The translations under genes and the position numbers were made by a program. DNA of 64,000 nt from the NCBI GenBank assembly GCA_050084515.1, contig CM114272.1:51088001-51152000 (forward strand). The letters are read 5' to 3'. Below the pieces are notes generated by a model, which was not told the origin of the DNA, did not search any database, and saw only the letters and a list, made by a program, of their open reading frames with translations. This document shows, one piece after another, positions 10,205 to 21,783 of this stretch; positions within the stretch are counted from its first letter, which is position 1; every line of letters begins with the position of its first letter. This DNA comes from Blasia pusilla. Taxonomy: Eukaryota > Marchantiophyta > Marchantiopsida > Blasiales.

Positions 10205-11094
10205 CTTGCGATAAAGGGTGGATGCCGAATGAGCGTGACTATGACGTGTTTTTACGTGATGAAATTACTGGACATCCTCTTATCCCTACTGGGAATCCAA
10301 AGCGCTTATTGCCTACATCCTTGAAGGCATTTTCTGATGTGAAGAAAGGTGTATTTCAATACATTGAGTACTTTGATAAGATAGGAAGCAAGTCTTCCGG
10401 AGGCACAAAGGTGGAGTTCCAACAACTAGCACGGCAGTGGAGGAAAACGATCGAGGAATTGGACTGATTGTTTCCTCATGGAAACCGTGAGGACAAGGTT
10501 CAAAACCAGTGATTAAATCATAAGACAATAGCAAATAAATATTCTTCTACCAATAATAGGTTCAATTTGATAGCCCATGACATCGCTTTATCGTTCTTTG
10601 AGATATCAGAAGATTTTTGGCCTCCTTTAACCAAACATAACACTCAAGTTTCTATTGTCTTTGGAAGTGGAATTCCTCCAAATTGAGATCACTATTGTGG
10701 GCCCACTAGATTCACGCCTAGAGTTGATATGTTATCAATGGAGGAAACAGAAGTTGCGTTGGTAGATTTCAATGTTGGAGACTTTGTCATAAGACCACGA
10801 CAAGAAAGAAAAAAATATCCCATATGGATGGGATAAGTTCTAGTTGGAGTTGGTGAAAATACAAATTTCAGAATTGAGTATTGGTGACCATTGAATACAT
10901 TTGGAAGAGGGAACATAGCCCCAAGTAGGAGATATCAAAATTGGGATGTAATTAAATGGGAGAAGAATAGTAATGAAAAACCAATATTGTGTCCACATGA
11001 CTCAATTATAGCATCTTTTGCTAATTCAACATATGCAATAGAGGGTGGACTAGTGAGTATCCCCATTGACGAGGCTAATTTTGTAAAGTCTTGA
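10205..11094 (+). pseudogene. unidentified coding remnant, probably transposon-derived
   Basis: Two plus-strand open stretches (to 10467 and 10891-11094) with sense between them when frame changes and TGA/TAA stops are allowed. Around 10740-10890 the translation gives VDFNVGDFVIRPRQ and YPIWMG followed by FRIEYW, a pattern like small beta-barrel (BAH/Tudor-like) domains at the ends of some transposases. I do not recognise the family. It is fused to the Copia YVDD point without a visible gap. Confidence 0.35.
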
Positions 11095-11453
11095 ATAACT
11101 TTTGACACTAACCTAGTACTAGAAGATATGGATGACTAGTAACAACAATACAATTATTGTAAGTCTTTATTAGAATTTAATGTAATGTTATTGAAAGTCG
11201 TCACTTGATTTTATAAAGATTCATTATATTTCTACATATGGTATGAGATTATTGAATAAAACGCTTTTATAGAAGATTTCACAATTGGAATCACATTCCA
11301 CATTCTTCCCATTTTAAATTTTCTTGTTTAGTATGGTGCTCCAACTTGCACCATGTAGTTTAATTCATCCATTTGGACTTTAGATGAAAACCGGGTTTCC
11401 CTAAGTAAGACTCCGCTTTATCAAATGCTAAGTCCCAAAACCTATTGGTTTAC

Positions 11454-12410
11454 AACCTTGAATAGATCATTAATCTTAAATCCTAATCCCTCAGGGATTA
11501 ATAAGCCTAAAACCTAAATCCTAAACACTAAGCCCTAGCAAAAATTATAATAAAACCCTTTCTTCAAGTCTCGACCGTAAAAAATACACCCTAAACCCTA
11601 AGACCTGAGCCATAAACCATAGAGCCTAAGCCCTAAACCCTAAGCCAAAAACCCTCACATTAAGCTAAGAACCCAAAACACTAATCCAAAAACCCTAAAC
11701 CCTAGAATGTAAGCAATAAACCCTACACCCTAGGCGGAAAACTCTAAACCCTAACCACTAGGCCAAAAACCCTACACCCTAGCCCGTAAGCCAAAAACCC
11801 TAAGCCCTGAACCCTGAACCCTAGAACCTAAGCCATAAATCTTAAACCCTAGGCCAAAAACCCTAATCCCTAAGCCAAACACCCTAAACCCTAGAACCTA
11901 AGCATTAAACCCTAAACCCTAGGCCTAAAACCCTAAACCATAAACCCTAAACCGGACGCCTAAAACCCTATTTCCTAACCCCGAAGCCAAGCACCGTAAA
12001 CCCTAAGCCAAACACCCTGAACCCTAGAACCTAAGCAATAAACCCTAAGCCCTAAGTCATAAACCCTAAACCCTAAGCCGAAAACCCTAAATCCTACAGC
12101 GTAAGCCAAAAACCCTCAGCTATAATTCCTAAAGCCTAAACCTTAAACCCTAAGCCGTAAACCCTAAAGCCTAAACCTGAGGCCCTAAACCTTAAACCGT
12201 AAGCCGTAAACCCTAAACCCTAAACCCTAAGCCGTAAACCCTAAAGCCTAAAGCCTAAACCCTAAGTGAATAATTACTTAAAGGAGTATAGAGAAATGTA
12301 ATTAATCCAAACCCTCAACCCTCCACCCTAAGACATAAACCTTACACCCTGGCCATAAACCTTAAACCTTAACCCATAAACCCTAGGCCATAAACATGGT
12401 TGACATAGAG
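11454..12410. repeat. interstitial telomere-like repeat array (degenerate CCCTAAA)
   Basis: Roughly 950 bp made of CCCTAAA and close variants such as CCCTAAGC and AACCCTAA, with AAGCCATAAA or AAGCCAAAAA interspersed. A clean tandem of three CCCTAAA units lies near 12206-12230. CCCTAAA is the complement of the Arabidopsis-type plant telomere repeat TTTAGGG. The array is interrupted near 12268-12310 and fades by 12410. Confidence 0.85.
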
Positions 12411-13500
12411 AGTAAAACCTAATCTGTACTCCCATCACACTATGTCCTTGTGTGCTAATAATCATATTAGAACAAAACCCGGTTTTCTAAAACACCACAT
12501 TTGTTGAAATTGATGTTTTATGAATTTACTTATATTATCATGTAAATAAAGGTTAATAAATATCTTGGGAAATAGCCTATGGGGTTCCAAACTTATATTG
12601 GCTCGTAATGCGGCCAAATTAGTAGGCAAAGTGGTAGTACCATTTATGGACTTGATGGTGTTAGCATAATAGCCATTAGCTCATTGCCATGTTTAAAAAC
12701 TTGCAATTTTTAGTACTCGAGTGTCTGTAGTTTAATCCAAGAAAAAAATTCTAAGAGACTTATATGGCTAGTTTTTGACATCCAAGACTTCAGTCAAGAC
12801 TTGGTAAGTTTTTGTTCAATGGGAGTGAGTCAATTTTGCTTTGGTAAACCTTGATCGTCCCTTCATTGGAATTGGCAAGGCTGCACACGGACAAAGTCCG
12901 TGTCTGCAAACATATCCATGTCTGCGGAGTTATGTCGATCTATGGACGAACATGTCCGTGCGGGCCCGGGTACCCACGGCCTGCCCTAAATCCCACCACA
13001 TAGACCTGGGCTCACGAAGCTTGCATGGTCCCACAGCATACCCGCCTTGCGAGCCTCGAAACGGATGTGGGCTCGGTTGGACATGGCGGGCTCTAGGACA
13101 GGCACGTGTGCGGGCTGGGCACTGGTGCGGGCCGGGCATGTTCAAACTTGTCCGTTTCCATGCAACCTTGAGAATTGGTCATCTTCTTTTTTACTCTTCG
13201 GGTGGCAATGAAATCATCTCTCCCATCATAATGTGTAGCTTTCCCTCTTTCCCTTTTCTCTTTTAATGGAATCTTTACTTTCATACTTATCTGATAAGAT
13301 GTCTGATGTATCATCCTTGACAAGCAGCTCTACACTACCTGCTCAAGCTTTCCTCTTATAAAGATGCTTTTCGTCTTGTGCAAATGTTGTGGTGACCTTT
13401 TGCCTCTTTGAAGCTTATCCACCATCTTCCAAAGGCTCCACGCTTGTTTTCACTTTGGCCTTGCCCAATTTCTTTGGATCCAAAAAATTTTCGGGCCTAT
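12411..13500. other. no gene recognised; GC-rich patch with small palindrome
   Basis: AT-rich spacer to about 12840, then a GC-rich patch to about 13150 with CACGGAC/GTCCGTG words. A perfect 8-bp-arm palindrome with 3-nt loop lies at 12885-12903. The open frames here look like by-products of base composition. No protein family is seen. Confidence 0.4.
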
Positions 13501-13507
13501 GCTAGTG

Positions 13508-14051
13508 TCAGAGTGTTACCTCTCCAAAAGGTGCGTTGTCCCTATGCTTGATTAAAATGCTTAAAAGCCCTCCAACCCTACATTCTCTTCCTTTCCTTGT
13601 TTGATACGTATACATGGTGGTAGTACTTTGCTTGATATCAAGCTTGAGCTTAGATACATATAGGTCACCTAGTCCACATGAGTGCCTTCCCAAGCAAATC
13701 ATCCCATTAACAATATACTTGGAGCCTTTGTAGGTTTGCCTTAAAATGGAAGCATCGATTCCGCTGTATAAGAAGTAGTCGAAAGCTCCCATACACAACA
13801 AATGGAATCTCCTACATGTGGGCTATTCTTCTCCAACTTTCTAAGATACTTGGATTAAAATCTATGATCCTCTTGGTTAATATGTTGGCTTTAAATGGAT
13901 AGGAAACAACCAAGGTGCTTGAATCGAAACACCTTTGTAATGACTTCCAACACATACATAAGCTATACTCTTGAATTGTGTAACCATATGTTTGTCCAAG
14001 GATGCTTTGGGAAGTGTCTAGGTTGAAGGTGCTCAAGAAGTGAGTCACCAT
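13508..14051 (-). pseudogene. unrecognised open frames, two consecutive on the minus strand
   Basis: Frames of 79 and 97 codons (14051-13812, then 13801-13508) lie head-to-tail and could be parts of one broken gene. The translation has no motif I can name; it is rich in Ser, Leu and Tyr. Coding potential is uncertain and could be a transposon remnant. Confidence 0.2.
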
Positions 14052-14708
14052 ATCCTTTCCCCACTAGTTCCAATCTACTTGCCACCCCCTTCCCCCATTT
14101 GGGCTTCTACCTAATTACGTAAGGGTTCTAAGGTTTTCTCACAACATTGTCCACCATGATGTAAAGATGATATACATGGTCTCTCATGACCCAAGGGAAT
14201 CACCCACTGAATTGTATCTAATTCGTAAAATCAAGACATTTTGGTATTTACCATTCGTTCGTGAATCCACCTACCATGGAAAGATGCTCTAATTCAAGAT
14301 GAAGATGCACCCATCTCCATTTACTGACCGTAAATCAATGTCGATCCAACATCTCATTTATGGTGTAGGGTTCCCCATCTTCCCTAGCCCCCGGCCTTAC
14401 GTGGCCTTCTAGCTAGAATCCTGACTCCTGAGTCCCCTTTTCTTGTACTGCCACGGGTCCTCCAAGATATACACAAAAACTAGACCTCAAACGAACTGCA
14501 GGCAAGTCTGCCCAAGCCCAAGAATTGAGGAAGAAGACATGAGGCAGATGTTGTAGATGTGTCTCGGTTTCTCACGAAAACTCGGTCTCGCAGTCTGAGT
14601 CCAAGTGCAGCTAAAACTGTCCATGAACGGACGGACGGACACACACAGCGCGTGCGCGTTTCCTGCGCCAAGAATCGTAGGACCAGAGTCTGTCGGACGC
14701 GTTTAGAG

Positions 14709-14789
14709 AGGACTTCGACGACTTAGGCCGCCCAAGTCGTCAGAGTCCTGTCTAGACGTCCTCTAAGGCCCAGGTCGGGCCTAGAGGAC
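14709..14789. repeat. two adjacent stem-loops
   Basis: 14709-14749 folds with 16-nt arms (AGGACTTCGACGACTT against its near-complement) around a 9-nt loop. 14758-14789 folds with GTCCTCTAAGGCCC against GGGCCTAGAGGAC around AGGTC, with one bulged A. Both stems contain the AGAGGAC/GTCCTCT word. Confidence 0.7.
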
Positions 14790-17600
14790 TTCGTTTCCAG
14801 GTACGGTCTCGTTGGACCTGATCACTGTGAGCTCTCTCGATCAAAGAGCGGAAGTCGAAGGTCTCCCGGATGCTTTCCACGCTTTCTGAGAAATGAAAAG
14901 TTTGTTGTCTAATGAGACATCACCATTCCTGGACTCGATTTAGTAGACTTAGATCATAAATTTAAACGAAGTATCATTCTTGACTCCGTTTAGGATCGCT
15001 TCACGTCTTCGTCGATTGAATCAGATGTGTTTATCGCCCTTTTATGACAATATTAGTTGTCAAAAAAAAGTTCCTGGCGTCGGGTTCCTTTTCCAGTTCG
15101 TTACCTTCTGCTGAGTCAGTCAATCTTCTGTACAATGAATGCCCTAAAAAATTCTTCTATTGTGGGCTAACCTTTTCTGCTTAGATCGATCGCATGTTAC
15201 ATATGCAAGAGAGTTGGGGGGAGTGGAAAGAACTTGAAATTGATAATTCTGATCAGAGTCGACGGTCTTTAAGTTGAGTGGGCTTGCCTAACCAAATAAT
15301 TCGGATAATAGGACCTTCCGAAGTTGATTGATTATCTCATTAGCTTCAGAGCAGAGTCAAAACTCTACGCAGTAATACAGGTCACTGATCATTGCAACAA
15401 CGCCCTCTGAGTCGTGGTTGTCGGAACTGCCCAAACCTGTTAGGTGTACACGTTGCAAAGCAATGCAGAAGGCTCCTTGGAAAGGCGAACTTGTCCGCAG
15501 CCTAATCCCACATCTCTTTCTATCCGAGGAATTTTTTATCGACAGAGTTGGTTTGGTAGTATTATTACAGTACTGGATCTTGAGAGGCGCTGTTCCTGAC
15601 GTTCTTGGCCGGGAGAACGTGATCCGGTTCGATCACCGGGGGACTGCCCCAGTGCGTAGCACGCGCATAACCAACTCACGATAATGCTTGTTCGTTTCTT
15701 TACATAAGGGGCAAGAAGAAAGGCTTAGGCAGAAGTAGGACACGTTGCAGACGGTGAACACGAAATTGCTCCAAGAGTAATTGAGCTCCGATCACGATAC
15801 GATCGATAGACGCTTGGACAAGCGATGAAGATCTGAATCTTTTTTGTGCGATCGACTTTCAATCATCTTTTCGCTCACGCAAAATATTCAAAAGCTCGAG
15901 AACTATGTTTGTTGGAAAGAGAAATGATTTTGTTAATTAAAATTAAAAAAATAAAATTTAATGAATGTGATTTTGGTGCCAAGAATAATTATTGTTGGAA
16001 CTTCTAGAGAGGAACCTAATTATTTAAGGAAGATGGATCTTATCTAAAATGATTTTTCTTACTCTTTTCAGATTTATAAAAGTGGAAATTATATTTAAAT
16101 TTTTAAATACATTTTAAATATAAATTTTTTTAAATATCATCGATAGATATTTTTTGAAATTTCTATATTAATAGTCCTTCTTATTTGCAAACACTAAATT
16201 TTGAATTATACACATCATTAATCACTTCCCTCACCGGCAAAAATTCTTCAACTCTTCGGATTCGTCCTCTTATATATAAAATATTAGTCGGATTCGTCCT
16301 GCCCGTTACGCTATTTATGTTCGTGAAGTTCTAGATCACATGGTTTTGCTTTACATGAAACGATACCAATGCTCTACAACTTCCGAGTCTACGAAACGAA
16401 AACCAACAAGGTTCTCACCGACCTTGACATGGCTGAAAACATGGTCCGTACTTGGTGGTAACATATTCAGACCGAAAGGTTAGCGCGGGAAATTGCCAAC
16501 GTGTAGGATCTGCTGTGTAGTCGAACACTCACTTTGGACGATCGGACATCGAGCTACCCTGTAACTGTAACTGCAGATAGTCATGATGATCTTTGAAATG
16601 GGTTTCTGATGACTACGTCTCGTTAGTCACTTTGTGCAGATTCAAGTTGCTCAGAGTCGCAAGCATCCTTGACAACAAATGCAGTTCTTGAGACGTCCAC
16701 TTCTTAGCTGATTCAGAGCTTCAGGTTGCAGCTGGACTTGAGTGTTGAGCCGGGACGACATTTCGCCGAGCTGGAATCGAGGGGACAAATCTATCCGGAT
16801 TCCCCGTAGATGTTGTCGAGAGAGTAAGCTTGCGTAGTCTGGAATCATTTCTCTTGATTTGTGAGGAATGGAGCGCTTCAGAAAATGAAGAAGGCTACCA
16901 ATTATTTGTCATAAAAACAGGTGCGATTCCGGAGTAGAATAGTCCAACGATTCAAAATTATTTATTCAAGCGTTTGAGTGAGACGCCTGAGTAAACTGTG
17001 GCAATCGATTCCGCGAGCAAAACTGAATTTGGTCTCTGCGGCACAGTCCATCCAAGACGTGCTAACGCACACTATTTCTCCGGCTAAAAGAACTGAATCT
17101 ATCAGCTACTGCTTCTAGGTTGATTGACGCTAGCTCTGTATTTGCTTCTGCCCTTTCCATCGTGTCTACGGAGCTGCTCTGCTCTAAACCTGAATGCTGA
17201 GCACCTACAAGCTACTTTCACATATCGTAGTCAAGCTATAGAAAGTGGTCCTATATGGCATCTGCATACAGTAATTCAATCCGAGAATTGCATTACGGCA
17301 CGAAGATGTGGGACTTCCGGTGTTGCTGCATGGTCATCGCTGTTGCAAATTTGAGTATTGGAATGTGCCGCTTGAAATCGTCGAACGTTGCTTCAAAATT
17401 GAACAGCAGGAAGCCCAAACGCTACCTTCTCCGTGACTCTCGGTGCATTGACTGCAGAAAACGCTGCAAAATCAATAATATGCCGTCGACGTCGCGTACT
17501 TGGAGGCAGGCACCGGGTGATTTTATTAGAAGCGTGAAGGAACGGCCAATTGCACCACGGACATCGGATGTTCGCATTTGGCATGATGTAGGACTTTTGC
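14790..17600. other. no confident gene
   Basis: Mixed-composition DNA containing several open frames of 60-120 codons on both strands, none with a recognisable domain or splice context. An AT-rich stretch lies at about 15930-16220. The area could be low-copy DNA that includes parts of the gene suggested at 17961-18239. Confidence 0.3.
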
Positions 17601-17651
17601 CTGAATGAGCCACTTGGTCGTGTCCGCCGCAGGGACGATCTCTTCTGCTTC

Positions 17652-17855
17652 TCATTCGTTTGGCTGCAGCCTGTGGCGATGGTTCATGCCAGGAGAACAG
17701 GGGAATCCCTTTGTTCCCGAACCCTGCAGTTTCCAAAGACTCTGGAGTCTCTCTGGTGCCGCCAAGCTAACTAGATAGGAGAGATTCATGATCATGAAGA
17801 TACCAACAGTGCACCCGAGCGCGAGCTTTGGAACGACTGCAGGGCCTCCCACCAA
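17652..17855 (-). CDS. possible downstream exon with one membrane segment
   Basis: A 67-codon minus-strand frame with a hydrophobic run (LALGCTVGIFMIMNLSYLVSLA) followed by a basic, Gln-rich tail. It lies downstream, in the same direction, of the candidate first exon at 18239-17961, so it might be a second exon of that gene. Possible acceptors (GACGTCAG near 17895, CCCTGCAG near 17840) exist, but I could not fix a joined frame. No family is recognised. Confidence 0.2.
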   Translation of the reverse strand: MVGGPAVVPKLALGCTVGIFMIMNLSYLVSLAAPERLQSLWKLQGSGTKGFPCSPGMNHRHRLQPNE

Positions 17856-17960
17856 AGCAACATATCAACGGAAGCCCGTCCGAACAGCCACTGACGTCGA
17901 GGGAGCCGGTGAATGCGGTGCACCTCACCAGGTAACCCTCACATGTACTCCATCAACAAC

Positions 17961-18239
17961 TCAGATGCGACCCAGAAATTGGCCAGTCGGGAAGTAGTTG
18001 ACTACCAGTGCAGGGGAAGAACGGCTGCTAGTCGATTTTTTCTTCTGGCTGTCTTTCGATTTCTGGTCTTGCTGGGCTTCGACTGGACCCGGCTGCGAGA
18101 CCTCGTCGGCAGAAACTCTGCAGGCCCTGCGTTTTCCTACCATTGCGCCACAGACTCCACTACACCAAATACGGCTTGTAGAGCTCTTGCTTCCTGCGTC
18201 CACGTCGGACACGGCATGCGGAGTCTTGGGAGCCTCCAT
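17961..18239 (-). CDS. candidate small host gene or first exon
   Basis: An ATG at 18239 (minus strand) opens 92 codons. The protein starts MEAPKTPHAVSDVDAG, has a Lys/Ser/Gln-rich middle and ends NYFPTGQFLGRI. The preceding 380 bp look like promoter and leader. That leader plus the first 15 or so codons are duplicated at 22854-23307, where the ATG and most codons are kept, which argues that the region was a real unit. The stop could instead lie in an intron if a donor upstream (for example CACTG|GTAGTC) is used. No family is recognised. Confidence 0.35.
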   Translation of the reverse strand: MEAPKTPHAVSDVDAGSKSSTSRIWCSGVCGAMVGKRRACRVSADEVSQPGPVEAQQDQKSKDSQKKKSTSSRSSPALVVNYFPTGQFLGRI

Positions 18240-18625
18240 ATTCTCGAAGACGCAGCAGACAGAACGTTGATTCACAATTCCCGTGCCTGAAACCAATCGC
18301 CGAGATCAAACCGAGTGCGTCTAGATCCCGTAAAGCAAACGGTGACACAGACTTCACTATCAAACTTAGGAAGAGCAATGAATGAAGTAGGAGAACGCTA
18401 AGCGACGCGAAGCACGCGAAATTCCCAGATGTGAGTGCAATAAGCGGAATCAACCAGACGAGATGACAATAGGAGACAGAAATTCGCAGATGACAGGTGT
18501 GAGCGTGTGACGGGTATTTGAACCAGCATGTCATCGGAACGCAAGAGGTGACTTGTGCCTCAAGGAAGGTGTGGAATCTTATTGCTAACGCTATCGAGTT
18601 GACGGACCGGTCAAAATGGCCAAGT
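18196..18625 (-). repeat. promoter/5'-end duplication, copy A
   Basis: Matches 22854-23307 along its whole length with scattered substitutions and small indels. In the minus-strand sense it covers a putative promoter and 5' leader and ends about 15 codons into the candidate coding sequence starting at 18239. Confidence 0.8.
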
Positions 18626-18639
18626 CATGTCCTCCACAC

Positions 18640-19470
18640 TTGGAGACCCACAAGGTTTGGAGAACTTGGGACCACCCGGTGAGTCTTGGACCCGGGTCCC
18701 GTGGACGGGAGGTTTAGGTACCGCAGGGTTTAGGGCTAGCATCAACATAGAATTCAATATCACACAAAATCTACCACAAAATATAGTATTCTAGATGACA
18801 AAAAAATCTGGGCAGCAAAGTGTTTGTGGAGGTGTGATGTGGCAAAAAATTGAATCTGGTTTTGTTAGCAATGAGGGCTAATCCTCTGTGGTTTTCTTTT
18901 AATGAATAACATGCCCAAAAAAAACTTAAAGCTACAATATTTACATGAAGAAATATAGAAGAAATAACCCTACCCTTCAAACCTAAAGATAAGGCACTTG
19001 ACATGGAAATGGTCTGAAATTCTGAAATCATAGATAAATCATCACTTCAAGTGCACATAGACTTAGGGTAAAATAAATCTTATACCACCTTATAGTATTC
19101 AAACTGTAATGATGTATTTATATCTGATCATTCGTGTGATACAATCTCTTTGCATATACTTAAGAAATCTACATATGTCATGTTGTGAAGATGTGTGTCA
19201 AAGTTCATTTTCGGATTGTAGAGGATCAAATTATCACTATCAAAGAAGGATATCGACTAGAGGTTTATATTTCCCGGAGGGGTATACCTCATACTCAAGG
19301 TAGGTGGATAATTATAGATTCTCCCTTCATTTATATTGAAATCAACATATTCTGCTCCAATAGATATCCACCATACCGAAACATTTTCACTTCCATGTTT
19401 ACAATGTTAGGAACAATGGGATGCCATAATTTCCTTCATTCATTTACTTCTATTCTTATTAACTTGAGGT
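18640..19470. other. no gene recognised
   Basis: AT-rich spacer between copy A of the 5'-end duplication and the CACTA fragment. Short open frames only, no motifs. Confidence 0.4.
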
Positions 19471-19474
19471 AGGG

Positions 19475-20630
19475 GTGATGATGTCACAAAGGATTGCTCA
19501 TGTCCGGTTGGATTTGACACATCCTCATAGAATCCAAGCACACAACTATAAGTTGTGGCAAAGGGCGTGCGATAGGTCTCGTGAATTGGGGAGGAAGAGG
19601 GCAAGATGCCCTTGTACAGAGTGCATGGGCAGAACTACCTTGGGACTAGCAAAGGTAGAAGACCATCTGAGGAAAAATGGTCGATCTCATCTTTTTCGAG
19701 TTCCAAAAAGTAGGAAGGAGTGGGACTCTTAGGTGAGGAGTGGCTCACACAACAAGAGGTCAATGACAAGGAGCAACGTGAGCGCATTATGCAATGCGAT
19801 GTTAGACTTGAAGTCTCACATCCAGAAAATCCTGATTTGGATGTTGATATTGATGTTCCCCAGATGTTGAATGATATTTTTAGAGAATATGATCACCTCC
19901 ATGATGAGGATATGGCTGTTGATGAAAGTGGGACAGAGAACGGGAATCTCAATGAAACCAATGATCCAAATATCCCAATCAGATTTTCATGAGCTTACAA
20001 GCTACTCTTCCTTGGAGCCAAGACTTCTTTACTTGTATTTGTTATGCTCCTTTTCAATATTGGTGCGACCCATGGGGTCCCTAATATTTTAATCGATGAG
20101 ATATTGAAACTCCTACGTAAGATGATACTCCCATCTGAAATGTCCCACCATCATACTATGCAGCAAATAAACTCATTAGTAAACTTGGCATGAGCTACAA
20201 CTCTATCCATGCATGCCCTAAAGGTTGTGTTCTATTTTGAGGGGACTTCAAAGGTGCATAAATTTGCCCAAAGTGTGGGAATGCTAGGTTCAAGCAAGTC
20301 GGGAAGTCTTTAGTACCAAACAAGGTATTGAGACACTTCCCTGTAATTCCCCGGATCCAGCGTATGTATAGGTGTAGGGCCTTGTCAGAGTTATTGAGTT
20401 GGTCTTCTGAGAAAAAAAGTAAGGATGGCATGGTAAGACATGCAGGGGACAACAAGGCTTGGAATCATATTGATCGTTTGTACCTAGATTTTGCTGTAGA
20501 GGGTAGAAATTGTAGGTTTGGTTTAGCACTTGACAGAGTCAATCCATACTCTGATAAGGCAAGCTCATGGTCAACATAGCCAATCCTATTGGTTAACTAA
20601 AATTTGCCACCTTGGCTTCAAACAAATTTT
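19475..20630 (+). mobile_element. CACTA (En/Spm) transposon fragment, TnpD N-terminal half
   Basis: The plus strand encodes the transposase-associated zinc domain (CPCTECMGRTTLGLAKVEDHL around 19600-19670), a linker, and then the first part of the Tnp2 transposase (CPKGC, CPKCGNARF, VLRHFPVIPRIQRMYR, KDGMVRHAGDNKAW, NCRFGLALDRVNPYSDKASSWST, NLPPW). Stops at 19730, 19990, 20239, 20578 and 20599 break it. It ends in the NLPPW region, just before the LTR of the second gypsy family. No terminal repeats could be defined. Confidence 0.82.
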
Positions 20631-20700
20631 TTTTTGTAATGTTAGCTCTTATCATACTTGGTAAGGAGAGTGTGAATGGAGAGAATATCAACACCTTCTT

Positions 20701-21636
20701 TGTCGCGACCCTCATGACCAAACGAGTGCCAAGCGGAACATCGGAACATTAGCGGGCTCACGCTAAGATGGTTTGCGCGTTGGAGTAGTCTCAAAGAGGA
20801 GACAAGAGACGAGACGCGAGCGAGGCGTCGCGTTTCAGATGTTGTGGTCGCGACCGAGAAACCTGGACCAAACGCGGATTAAGACTTGAAAGAAGTCGAG
20901 TCTAGAAAGTGGGTTGCCAAAAGGAAGAATCCGGATTTGGAACGCCACTAGCGTTTGAGAGTTTCCGACTGTATTTATGGCCATAACTTTTAGCGCCAAG
21001 ATGCGTTTGAATTAAATAAGGGTGCGTTAGAAAGCTTATGGAAAGCCGGTTCAAACGCACTAAAGATCTTTGCAAACGTTTTAGCAGCAGTTGAGAAACA
21101 ACCCGGAAACGACTATAAGTAGAGTCGGATTGAGGGCCACAATGAAGGGCCCGACCCTCCTTTTCCAAGGGGGTTATTGGAGAACCCCAGAAGTACTAGT
21201 AAGGGGGAAGGTCTTCGAGAGTGCTTGGAACCCGAACCCCACTTTGGGCGCCGCGGGGCGGCTCAAGGGCATGGAATGGAACGTGAGTTTGGGAGTTGGG
21301 TTGGAAAACCTGCACCAAGTCTATTGAGGCGATTTTAGACATCCCTCTTGGATTTCACCCCGCGACTCAATTATTTGGGTCTCGGTTTGGAACTCACACG
21401 AGGTCCGTTGAATAGTTGGGATCGCTAGGCGCAAGTGCCGTTTCAGATTGAGCTAAGGAAGGTTGAGCTTGATGAGACGCCGAGTTGAGAACTTGGTGGG
21501 TTGGAACGCTGGTTGGCCTAGACCCGACTAACGAGAGTGTGTGTTTGGGTGCAGATCGGCGATGAGATCGTGACCTACTGAACGTACGCTTCCGCAACAC
21601 TAAAGATTGACGTTCAAGGAGAGTAGGGGCGCGACA
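20701..21636 (+). repeat. 5' LTR of a second gypsy family
   Basis: It starts TGTCGCGACC and ends GGGGCGCGACA, giving TG...CA ends and a perfect TGTCGCG/CGCGACA terminal inverted repeat. A primer-binding site follows two bases later. Length about 936 bp. No second LTR was found in the window. Confidence 0.75.
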
Positions 21637-21638
21637 AG

Positions 21639-21650
21639 TGGTTTCAGAGC
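21639..21650 (+). promoter_or_regulatory. primer-binding site, initiator Met-tRNA type
   Basis: TGGTTTCAGAGC differs by one base from TGGTATCAGAGC, the common plant retrotransposon primer site complementary to the 3' end of initiator Met-tRNA. It begins two bases after the LTR end at 21636. Confidence 0.75.
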
Positions 21651-21783
21651 TAATCCTTGGTGAGCGAGAATTTGGGGTCGTGGGATCAACCGGACGCTTG
21701 GGAAAACTCAAGGTAGCGGCTAGACTCAAACGCTCGAGGAGGGACGCAAGAAACGAGGAGGAGATTTGAGTGAGTTGGCTTGA

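Noticed and set aside
12841-13266. 141-codon frame in the GC-rich patch
   Set aside because: Composition-driven (Pro, Arg, Gly, Cys), overlapped by an open minus strand, no domain.
17255-17608. 117-codon plus-strand frame with Cys and Arg-rich composition
   Set aside because: No domain, no conserved Cys spacing, and overlapped by an equally long minus-strand frame.
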